Assembly (NCBI GenBank): GCA_009731375.1
Contig: BJOX01000032.1
Span: forward strand, 266,141 to 296,401
From: Paulinella micropora
Taxonomy: Eukaryota; Cercozoa; Imbricatea; Euglyphida
Length of the DNA stretch: 30,261 nucleotides
Direction: 5' to 3'
The notes under the pieces are model-generated. The model searched no databases. It had not been told where the DNA came from and saw only the letters and a list, made by a program, of their open reading frames with translations. Every line of letters begins with the position of its first letter. Within the stretch, counting starts at the first letter, position 1. Positions 17,841-28,089 of the stretch are shown one piece after another. The position numbers were made by a program, and so were the translations under genes.

Positions 17841-17870
17841 TGATTGATTGATTGATTGATAGATTGATAG
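17785..17870. repeat. (GATA)n / (GATT)n array
   Basis: GATA tetranucleotide with a short GATT block near 17838-17858. It borders a retro-like fragment. Confidence 0.95.
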
Positions 17871-17985
17871 ATATGTTGGTCTTTTAGCTCTGCATATCCG
17901 AGGACATAGGCATCCATTCCACCCCGTTACCCGGTGGTAACTGAGCAGCGGGCTGGAGATGGCACTAAGCCCCGGGTTTGTGCAG
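17871..17985 (-). mobile_element. 5'-truncated retro-like element with (TATC)n tail
   Basis: On the minus strand its last ~75 bp match the 3' end of the element at 18016-18809 (GCAGAGCT, TCGGATATG, GGCATC and GTGGAAT blocks). It is followed directly by (TATC)n. GATA repeats lie on both sides. Confidence 0.65.
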
Positions 17986-18015
17986 TCGATAGATAGATAG
18001 ATAGATAGATAGATA

Positions 18016-18809
18016 AATATGTTTGGTCTATCAGCTCTGCATATCCGAAGACATAGGCATCGATTCCACCCCGCCGCCAATCGGCGACTGGGTAGCGAGC
18101 TGGGAAGGAGCACTAAGCTACCCATCCCTGGCTGGACGGGCAGCTTAGTAAATCCAGACACGTACAGGAGCACGTGTCCCCCCAGGCTTGCCCCGGGGCC
18201 CGCCTTTCGCGGGGGGCGGACTATATCTTAAAGATCTCCCTGGTAATATGCCTACCAGCACACAGGGAAATCCCCACTCCCGTTTAGTCTCTGACCCTTT
18301 CCCATTAGTCAGGACACCACTGGGTAGTGGCGACGGAGGACTACCGGGCCAGCTGCAGGGCTGACAGAAGTGGGCCGACGTCGAGAGTAGTGGCCGTTTG
18401 CCGTAGCCACTGGTCACTAAAACTCACACGAAACACAAAGTCAGTCCAAGGCAGCCAAGCAAGGAGGTAGTCGTATCGAGTAGGAGCCATGCGCAGGGTT
18501 GGCCTGACAAGAAGGGACTTGGCTGCAAATTGCCCAATCCTTTGAGTTTTTACCATCCGACGACCGTTGCCTCGGTTTCCCGGAGGCCGCGGTATCAAAG
18601 GCTCTCAGGACTTTCCCGCAGTTTGAGAGTGTATCGAGGGCCCATGACACCGTAACTTACGGTAGGTAGTCATCAGCCCTGGCCAGTCACGCTGCACCAG
18701 CTGCGCCCCTTCACGAGCAACGTTGCGCTCTTCACAGCTGGTGACGGGCTGTAAAGGGGGTTTGTTCTTAGGCCGAAGCACTGAGGGGCTGGCCCCTGCA
18801 TCCCCCCCG
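18016..18809 (-). mobile_element. ~0.8-kb retro-like element embedded in a GATA microsatellite
   Basis: Minus strand: it begins at a G7 run (CCGGGGGGGATGCAGGGGCC) against the GATA array on the right and ends GAGCTGATAGACCAAACATA before the GATA array on the left. No frame codes for a recognisable protein. It has no terminal inverted repeat. The 3' end resembles that of 17871-17985 and, more weakly, 29339-29975. A non-autonomous non-LTR element or a 5'-truncated LINE 3' UTR fits best. Confidence 0.6.
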
Positions 18810-18932
<123 letters not shown>

Positions 18933-19147
18933 AGGCAGAGCAGGACTGGAGCACGTCGTGATCCGTGATGGTTGGCCCTGGCTGCCAAGTCGCTTTCAAT
19001 TACACTTCTGCCAGTACATATGGCGCGAAATGCGAGAAAAATCTGCCTCCTGTGCAAACCGAAAGCGGCTGGTCGGGTGTACTGGAGTGCGCCCTATTGT
19101 GTTTGTATGGTGTGTATGGTGTGTGTGTGTGTGTGTTATGTGTGCAG

Positions 19148-19199
19148 GTGCTGGGTCGCGTGGCAAAGGCGGTTCTGGTCAAGCACAATCAAGCGCTAG
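19148..19199 (+). CDS. Upstream gene region, exon U4
   Basis: The acceptor TTATGTGTGCAG closes a TG-rich tract; donor GCTAG|gtccgc. It reads VLGRVAKAVLVKHNQAL, an amphipathic helix, phases 0 and 1. The 1.4 kb between U3 and U4 holds the GATA-embedded elements, so one exon more is possible. Confidence 0.5.
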
Positions 19200-19201
19200 G
19201 T

Positions 19202-19294
19202 CCGCGCTCTCTCTTTCTCTCCCTCCCTCTCTTTCTCTTTCTCCCTCCTCCCTCTCTCTCTCCACTCCCCCCCCCCCCCCCCCCNNNNNNNNNN
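19202..19294. repeat. CT-rich tract, poly-C and 10-N gap
   Basis: Pyrimidine-only run that ends in C19 and a gap. Confidence 0.93.
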
Positions 19295-19337
19295 TGCTTT
19301 CCTGGATGTTGTGCGAGCTTTGCCCCGCGTGTTCTAG

Positions 19338-19375
19338 GCTCGCAAGCTTGGTCGCAACAGTCTGCGAACTTCATG
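19338..19375 (+). CDS. Upstream gene region, exon U5
   Basis: The acceptor is GTGTTCTAG and the donor TTCATG|gtcctt. It reads SQAWSQQSANFM and joins U4 in phase 1. Confidence 0.35.
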
Positions 19376-19390
19376 GTCCTTGCCCGTTCT

Positions 19391-19472
19391 ATCTACCTAC
19401 CTACCTGCCTACCTACCTACCTGTCTACCTACCTACCTACCTACCTACCTACCTACCTACCTACCTTCCTAC
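19391..19472. repeat. (CTAC)n array
   Basis: Tetranucleotide array directly before a candidate 3' splice site. Confidence 0.95.
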
Positions 19473-19484
19473 CTGTCACTCCAG

Positions 19485-19514
19485 CTGCGCCACACAACAC
19501 ATCTACTTGCCTGC
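19485..19514 (+). CDS. Upstream gene region, exon U6 (30 nt)
   Basis: The acceptor TGTCACTCCAG follows the CTAC array; donor TGC|gtactt. It reads LRHTTHLLAC in phase 0. Very short, so weak. Confidence 0.3.
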
Positions 19515-19560
19515 GTACTTCTTATGAGGATTGGAAACCCTGCTGGCTACAGCCATAATC

Positions 19561-19563
19561 CCA

Positions 19564-19653
<90 letters not shown>

Positions 19654-19785
19654 NNNNNNNNNNTATCTATCTATCTATCTATCTCTACCCGTGATTCCCA
19701 TCCCGGACACATGCACAGTACACAAATTACTGTTTGATGTGAAACTGCGTTCCTTTGCAAGGACTACATTCCTTTGCGACATCTC

Positions 19786-19882
<97 letters not shown>
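19561..19882. repeat. (CT)n, 10-N gap, (TATC)n arrays
   Basis: (CT)n at 19562-19653, gap 19654-19663, TATC at 19664-19684, unique sequence to 19784, then about 100 bp of (ATCT)n that ends in GATCGATCGATCGA. Confidence 0.95.
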
Positions 19883-19883
<1 letters not shown>

Positions 19884-20027
19884 AGATCGATCGATCGAAT
19901 ATATCTATCTACCATAAAATATGAAGTGGTTACCGGAATAAGGAGTGAAAATGAATGTTTGATAACAACTCGTAGGCAAGGGCAGTGTGTTGTTGGCTCA
20001 GCGAGAGAGCGCTGTATCGCTGTGCTG

Positions 20028-20133
20028 CAGGCTCGTGGCGAGCTGCGCCGGGCCAGTGCGTCGCCCTGTGCCTGTGCGCACCTGTTTCTCTCCTGGCTGC
20101 TGCATGTGCTCTGCTGGCTTGTGCCCTGCCTCT
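20028..20133 (+). CDS. Upstream gene region, exon U7 (hydrophobic)
   Basis: The acceptor is CGCTGTGCTGCAG and the donor CTCTG|gtaact, phases 0 and 2. It reads ARGELRRASASPCACAH and then LFLSWLLHVLCWLVPCL, a strongly hydrophobic Cys-rich segment. It could be a membrane helix or the end of the upstream coding region (a stop follows directly if not spliced). Confidence 0.35.
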
Positions 20134-20176
20134 GGTAACTCGCTGCCTCTACCGGCAACTAAGCAGGAAGCATTAC

Positions 20177-20230
20177 ATATATATATATATGTATATATAT
20201 ATTTTAATTTTTTTTTGGGGCTCTCTCACG

Positions 20231-20280
<50 letters not shown>

Positions 20281-20293
20281 CTTTCTCTTTCTT

Positions 20294-20348
<55 letters not shown>

Positions 20349-20409
20349 GTTTCTCTTTCTCTTTCTCTCTTTCTATCCCCCCCCCCCCCCCCCCCCCCCN
20401 NNNNNNNNN
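20177..20409. repeat. (AT)n, (CT/TTTC)n, poly-C and gap
   Basis: Pyrimidine tract of about 150 bp that ends in C24 and a 10-N gap. Confidence 0.94.
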
Positions 20410-20423
20410 GATTGTGGTCTCAG

Positions 20424-20465
20424 GTGCTTTTTGGGGAGGGTGCGGGACACCAAGACGCGCATGAG
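20424..20465 (+). CDS. G-alpha exon 1 candidate
   Basis: The acceptor is GTGGTCTCAG and the donor ATGAG|gtgctc. It reads [13 protein letters not shown], phases 2 and 2, and can join U7 upstream and the next exon downstream. An alternative start is ATG 20616 spliced at 20650. Confidence 0.35.
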
Positions 20466-20833
20466 GTGCTCCCACATGCACGCCCAAGCCACAGCTCCTC
20501 TTGTATTCCTTGTCGCACTGCTTGTGGGCTTTTAATCGCCCGGTTTTCTTGCCGTTCTATTTCTTGTCTTGAAAATTTGCGTGTGCCGAATCAAACTTGG
20601 CGTTGACGGGCGGGCAATGAGTAGAGAGACTGAAAGAGGGAGCGTGTGTATGTATGTGTGTGTGTGTGTATGTGCGTGTGTGTGTGTGTGTGTGTGTGTT
20701 TCTGTGTGTGCGTTGCGGCTGGCAGAAACGCGTCGGGCACGGAGGCAGAGGCGGCGCACGACCAGCACCTGAGCAAAGTGATGCGCCAGGACCAGTCCAA
20801 ACAAGAACGGACCAAAACAATCGTACGCTATCT

Positions 20834-20895
<62 letters not shown>

Positions 20896-21195
20896 NNNNN
20901 NNNNNGACGTTCGCAACTCTTTCCTTTGGACAAGCCGCTTGAAAGAAATTTGCCGCCTATTCTTTGAATGTTTGCGCATGTGTGTGTGCGTGTGTGTGTG
21001 TGTGCCTGTGTGTGTGGTCGCTAGCTGATGCTGGAGCCTGCGTGGCGGGCAAGCACTCGTTCTTTGAATGTATGCGGATGTATGCGGATGTGTGCGTGTG
21101 TGTGCGTGTGTGCTGGTGGTAGCTGGTGGTTGGGCCGGCCGGGGCGGGCAAGCACACGCTGCTGCGACAAGTCCAGCTGCTCTACGGAAATGGTG

Positions 21196-21234
<39 letters not shown>

Positions 21235-22652
21235 ATGCACACCTGCAACTATACATACATGGTACCAAGACCTACATGCCTACAGGCATGACACATACAC
21301 GTGCAGCACTGCCCGCTGTTGGGGTAAAGGTGTTGGTTCAAAACGCGGTACGTGAGGATAATGCAGAGAATTATGACTTATTTTCGCCAATTTTTCACCG
21401 AATTACGTTGAAATTGTGACAATAGCCCCCCGTGTGCCAGTCTTCCCCAGTCTGTTCTCTTCTTTCTTGCATGTACAGGTGATTTTCACCGCGAGAAAAG
21501 CTTTTACGCCGCCTTGGCCACACAGAGCGCGGTCCTGACTGCGACCTCCATGCGGGCAACCATGCAGATGATCATTTGTTGTTTGTACATCCATGCAAAG
21601 AAAATCCTAAGTTTGCGTGATTACCTCAATATGAGTAATTATCAATTTCATTATGCATAATGATACATGTCAACCCTTCTCGGGAAGTTGCTTATACGAG
21701 CGATTATAAGTCGCTTGTACGAGCGATAATCGCTTGTATACGCGACTAAAACCTGCCTGCTTTTCCGATAAAAATTGTGTGTCGGCCCCTGAAACGTGTG
21801 TCGGCCCGGTTTGGTCATGTGACAACATTTTTTTGTTCACTAGGACTCCCAGTCATTTAGGAGGAGTGGCTGATGAGACAAAACCAACCAACATAGTATG
21901 AGCAAATATGAAATATGCTCCCCAAGATTTTATGCATTCTCTATGACATACTAAAATTTCATGTCAAAAGTATCACTACGGGTCAGCATCCCCCACAGGT
22001 GGAAAAAGCTTTCGTGACATGTGCCGCAATATTCGGAGTTTTCTGTATACTTACACCCCCGCAAACAACGGTATATGGTGATGCCATTTGGCATGTCCTG
22101 AGGTGTTGAAGTGAAGCCAGGTGAGCTCCCAGTCGATATCATCAAGATTTCTTTTTGGATTCATGAGTCCTGACAAAATCCACTGCCTGGTTACCGTAAT
22201 AACATACACCGTCATTTTGGGGTAATTTTCCAGTCATACTGACTGTATTTTCCGTCAAAAAGGAAGAACAATTTTTAGTCGCTCGTGTAAGCGATGACCG
22301 CTCGTATAAGCTGTGATACGGCTGAAGGATTAATTCATGTTTATAATTTCTGTAATAATACTTATAAGTATGTGTGAAACGCATATGGTTGCATGTATCT
22401 GATACATGGTCACATGTACGTTTATTTATTTATTTCTGTGCGTCTGTCATTTTATTTATGGAATACCGGGTGCAGCTGTAACATATTTTTTGCAAACGAA
22501 ATAAATAGCATATGTTCACATTCTCTGCAGCACTGCGAGATTGTAGGCGTATTTCTTGGTGTTGTTTTGGCGCACAGGTGCGGAGTGTGCAGGCAGTGCT
22601 GAAGTTGGCCAGGTGCCCTCGGCCGCGCACGCGCAGCCCACACCACACCACA

Positions 22653-22694
<42 letters not shown>

Positions 22695-23308
22695 AAACAC
22701 ACACACAGACGCATAACCGCTTTAATCAACTCCTTCACACGCAGCTGCTTGCCCAGCCAGTATTTGCACGCATCTACCCGCACAGCCGTGCAAACGCCTC
22801 AGAAAAGAGCATCGTGGGGGCAGCATGGGAGTAAGAGAGGTAGTCTGTGGGGATGTTGCGGGGCTGTACTGCAAATAAACAATTGAAGGCCAGCCACCAA
22901 TGAAATAATAATAAATAACTNNNNNNNNNNNNNNNNNNNNNNNNNNNNNNNNNNNNNNNNNNNNNNNNNNNNNNNNNNNNNNNNNNNNCCTGCTTCATCT
23001 GAAAAACCAACCATGCAAGGCAGAGGGATTATTATCCTGCCCTTTCATCTGTACTCTTGCATAGGGGTGAGTCTTCTTTCCGCAGCGCGCTCAGCCACGA
23101 CTCCCTCCAGTAAGATGCCTACCTGCCTGCTTGCTTGCTTGCTCACACCCTGCCCTCTCTAGCCACTGCGCGCCATGTGCCATGTGGTTGGCGGGTCGTG
23201 GTGTGCCTGCAGTAGCTGCGTGTGGCCGGTTGCAGGCTGGTGGACTGGTTCCTGACGCTGCCTGCCGCGCAAGCGACCAGCATGTCTCCGCAGCTGCAGG
23301 TATCTATC

Positions 23309-23362
<54 letters not shown>

Positions 23363-23375
23363 CATCTATCTATCC

Positions 23376-23418
<43 letters not shown>

Positions 23419-23451
23419 CATCCATCCATCCATCCATCCATCCATCCATCC

Positions 23452-23516
<65 letters not shown>

Positions 23517-24318
23517 CTATCCATCTGTCTATCTAGGGAGTGCTGCAAGCCATCCGCTCCGCCTGCGAAGCCAGTCCGGTCCGAAACCGGCACCCGCTCA
23601 CCCTCCGCTGACGGCACAATCACCCCATCGCCCGCCTGCACAGCCTGACGGAGCCGGCTCTCGCTGCGTCGCCTTAATACTATGCTGAGAATTACAATTT
23701 ATTTTTTGCAAATTTTTACAGTAATAACGGTCAAATTGGCGAATTCTGAGAATGGTACCCATGGTGATGTAGGTGTGGACGCGGCTGCTGGAGAGTTGCC
23801 CGTTGCCAGCGCAGTACTGGTTTGAGCACCTGCAGCGCCTGGCGCAGGTGTGCGACACACCTTCCAAGCGCACATCACCACGCCCCTTGCCCCACACAGG
23901 CAGATATTGCTAGCACACGGACCATGTGGAAGAGGCAGTCAGGGAGCGGTGGAGAGGAAAGAGAGTTGGGAGGGAAAGAGAGAGTTGGCAGGCGAGGCTG
24001 GCGAACACGAGGCGTCTGCCGATGCTGCTTCAACACACAGGAGGACTACGAGCCGTCCAACACGGACGTCCTCAACTGCGTGGGCGGCCCTGCGCTGCAG
24101 GTCGCCGCGACAGTCTTCGTTTTGTCTTCTTCTTCTTCTTCTTCTTCTTCTTCTTCTTCTTCTTCTTCTTCTTCTTCTTCTTGTTTTCTTTTCCTTCTTC
24201 TTTTTCTGTTCCCTCGTCCTTCTTGTACAGCAAACTGGCAACAGGCTGTAGTCCCTACTTCACTTTCCCTTTTTTTCTTGCGTCAAGACTGTTGGTATAA
24301 TAAACCCTTCAGCAAGTG

Positions 24319-24352
<34 letters not shown>

Positions 24353-24363
24353 AAGTGGTAGTG

Positions 24364-24394
<31 letters not shown>

Positions 24395-26489
24395 AAGTAG
24401 TAGTAGAAGAAGAAGTAGAAGAAGAAGAAGAAGAAGAAGAAGAAGAAGAAGAAGAAGAAGAAGAAGAAGAAGGAAGAAGGAAGAAGGAAGAGGGAAGAAG
24501 GCAGAGGGGAGAGGGAGAGGAAAGAAGAAGAAGAGGAAGAAGAGGGAAGAAGAAGAAGAAGAAGAAGAGGAAGAGGAGAAAGAAGAAGGGGAGGAAGAGG
24601 AAGAAGAAGAGGAGGAAGAGAAAGAAGAAGAGGAGGAATAGGAAGAAGAAGAGGAAGAGGAAGAAGAAGAGGAGGAAGAGGAAGAAGAAGAGGAAAAAGA
24701 GGAAGAAGAAGAGGAGGAAGAGGAAGAAGAAGAGGAGGAAGAGGAAGAAGAAGAGGAGGAAGAGGAAGAAGAAGAGGAGGAAGAGGAAGAAGAAGAGGAG
24801 GAAGAGGAAGAAGAAGAGGAGGAAGAGGAAGAAGAGGAGGAAGAGGAAGAAGAAGAGGAAGAGGAGGAAGAAGAGGAGGAAGAGGAGGAAGAAGAGGAGG
24901 AGGAAGAGGAGGGAGAGGAGGAGGAGGACGAGGAGGAGGAGGAGGAGAAGAAGAAGAAGAAGAAGAAGAAAGAAGGGAGGAGAAGGAGAAGGAAGAGGAA
25001 GAAGAAGAGGAAAGATTGAAAGAGAAAGAGAGAAGAAAAAGAAGGAGAACCCCCCCCTCTAATAGAAGTATGAAGACGAAATTATGTAGATAGAAGCAAA
25101 AAAGAAAACAAAGGTGAAAAAAGAACGAAGTGTAGAACTGCACTACGGTGCGTATGAGTGCGATGGGTTGACTTAATTGCCCACCGCATAGAACTGATTC
25201 ACACAAAACGTACCCTGCACGTTCTGGCAGTATGTGGTGCGAAGAAAAGCAGAGAGGGCGCAGGGTGGGACAGGACTGGGGCAATTGTATGTTATGTATG
25301 TATGTATGTATGTATGTATGTATTGGCTTCAGAACGAGGAGGTGCAGATGAATGGGTACAGCTTCCGCTTCGTGCTCTACGGTCGTCCTGCCCCAACGAA
25401 CCACGCTTACACACACGTACACACACTTACGCACAGCTCACGCCCTGCCCTTAGCAGCCCCCCAACAGCCACCATGCTAGCGCGCACACTACATTCCAGC
25501 GCACACACTGGTGTGGGCACATGCTGCCTCGGGCATCAAGTGGCACATAACTACTGTATGTGCTGATGCCATCTGCATCCATGCATGTAAGAAATGCGAT
25601 ATTGGGTAAGGTGAGAGAGGGGTGCCACACGCCTACGCTGCCCTCATAGAATATGCATTCATACTGACTCATGTTGGCATATTTGTCATATCTGCATGTG
25701 TATCAGTATGGTGCCGAGATTGGGCTAGCAACGCGTGAGGACTATTCTGGGAATTATAAATTATTTTCACAGATTTTGCGATAATTGCGGTCAACATTTT
25801 GCTGATTCTGAGCATGGTCCCCGCGCATATGTTGCTGCTGCGGCTGCAGAACAATCGAACACGGAGAAGCAGCCGCTGCACGTGTTTTCCCAAGCCAGCG
25901 CCGTGGTCCGTACACACATGGCATTCACACCTGTACATGTTTATCGCTCATCATCCACGTACCCACCCCGGCCAAAATCCGTGATTTTTGCAAGCAAGCC
26001 GTAAAACTTGGTGAACTTAATAAAAAATATGTGTTTGGGCCAAACACAGTCAAAAACGACACGAAAAATACCGTGAACAAAATTTATCGTAATTTACCGA
26101 TATTTTTAATTGATTTCACCAAGGTTTACGGCTTGCTTGCAAAAATCACGCATTTTTGGCCGGGGTGGGTATGTCTATGCGTGTAGATCTTTATGGTGAA
26201 CCTCTACGACATCGTGCTTGGTCCACTTTACTCTTGCCTAGCCCCATCGCTCCCTTTCCGAGCCCCGCTGCACTTGCACTCTTAGCTTTGCATAAGGTTG
26301 GGCGCTTGTGCACTGTGTACGGCGTGTGCAGTGATGGAACTTTGGGGGCGGGCGGGTTGATTGGTTGGTTGATTGATTGATTGATTGAGTGATTGATCGA
26401 TTGATCGATTGATTGATTGATCGATTGATTGATCAATTGATTGATTGATTGATTGATTGATCGATTGATTGATTGATTGACTGATTGAC

Positions 26490-26538
<49 letters not shown>

Positions 26539-26854
26539 AATTGATCGATCGATTGGACAGGCGGACCGGCCCAGGACAACTTTGCAAACGAACGGCTCCA
26601 CGACGCACTGCAAGGTCCAACAGTCACATAGCCTACGTACATCATGCATACATGTAAAAAGTATGCACATATTTATCTTCCATTTATATTATATCCATGT
26701 GTATTCATGTACCTAATGTGTGTTAGATTATAAAGTCTTCCTCTGACAGTAGTTTCTCTCTCACTTTCTCCCTCTTTATATGTAAATACATAAACGTGTA
26801 TTAGAAAAATTTGTACTGTATGCCCTTTTTGTTTTGACCTGTGTCTTGCTCTTT

Positions 26855-26888
<34 letters not shown>

Positions 26889-27807
26889 AGCGTTCCAAGC
26901 GCTGCACCACTATCGGAACGGGTCGCCCCGCCTACCCCGCCCTTTCACCTGCGCATAGCTATGCATGTCTGGGCCAAAGTGTGTTTCTATGTGAGATAGT
27001 CGTGTTTGCATTATATGTAATGAGTATATATGTGCTCCATCTCTAACACTCTCCTTCATGGCGACCGTGTTTGTGAGTGCATGTATATGTACATATGTAC
27101 GTGTTTCTGTTTTTGGTTGTCGATTTGTTACCTTTATGCTTGTTTCTTTCATTGTTCTATGTCAAGCAGTTCTGCTGCTTCCCGTGTCGGCTATGTTCTC
27201 TGCCCTCCGCTTCTCCTCCGTTCATGCAATCCAAAAGCATGATTTTCTACGTTCTATATATTCATATACATGTTTCTTCGAAACTGATTATACATAAACA
27301 TTTTTATACATGTAAATGTTTTGAATATATATGACATGTGTGTGTTCGCAGGCTCAAGGAAGCCACTAAGATTCTTTTGCTAAGCGACCATGCTCGTTTC
27401 CGCACGGCCATCGGGGATACAGGCAAACCCCTCCGCCCCCCTTCATCCCCATCCCCCCCTTCCCGCCCCCTTACTACCACTACCAGACGACGCCGCTAAC
27501 TGAGCACAATACCAGAAGCAAAAATTGAAGGGAAAGGCGAAGACTGGATGAATATGTGGATCAGAACGTGAATGTTGGGGGCAAGTGAAAAAGTTACTGA
27601 GTGCGAGCAGGATATGTAGAAGCTTGCATACACGTTCTGTGTGGGTCATGTATGTATGTATGTATGTATGCGTTTCTGTGTGCGTTATGTATGTATGTAT
27701 GTGTGTGTGTATGTGAGCAGCGGCGTCGCACATGCAAATGAGCGCGCTGTGCCCGCAGTACTCGGGCGCGCCGCACGAGGCTGGTCACACACACAAACAC
27801 AGACACA

Positions 27808-27870
<63 letters not shown>

Positions 27871-28018
27871 TCATTCTTTCATTCTTTCATTCTTTCTTTC
27901 TTTCTTCCTTCCTTCCTTTCTTCCTTTCTTCCTTTCTTCCTTCCTTCCTTCCTTCCTTCCTTTCTTCCTTTTATTCTTCCGTTCTTTCTTTCTTTCGTTC
28001 TTTCCTTGACTTCTACTG

Positions 28019-28089
<71 letters not shown>

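Noticed and set aside
22745-22830. Frame [20 protein letters not shown] as part of G-alpha
   Set aside because: It looks protein-like, but its phase 2 end cannot join the next certain exon at 23216 without a stop; kept only as an alternative exon in another frame.
25382-25404. Reading G-alpha on through RPAPTN after LYG
   Set aside because: It aligns roughly to DVGGQR, but ending the exon at 25381 makes the next exon fit in phase and restores the LH.F match.
24283-25434. 383-residue minus-strand frame rich in Leu, Pro, Ser and Tyr
   Set aside because: It is the purine tract read in reverse.
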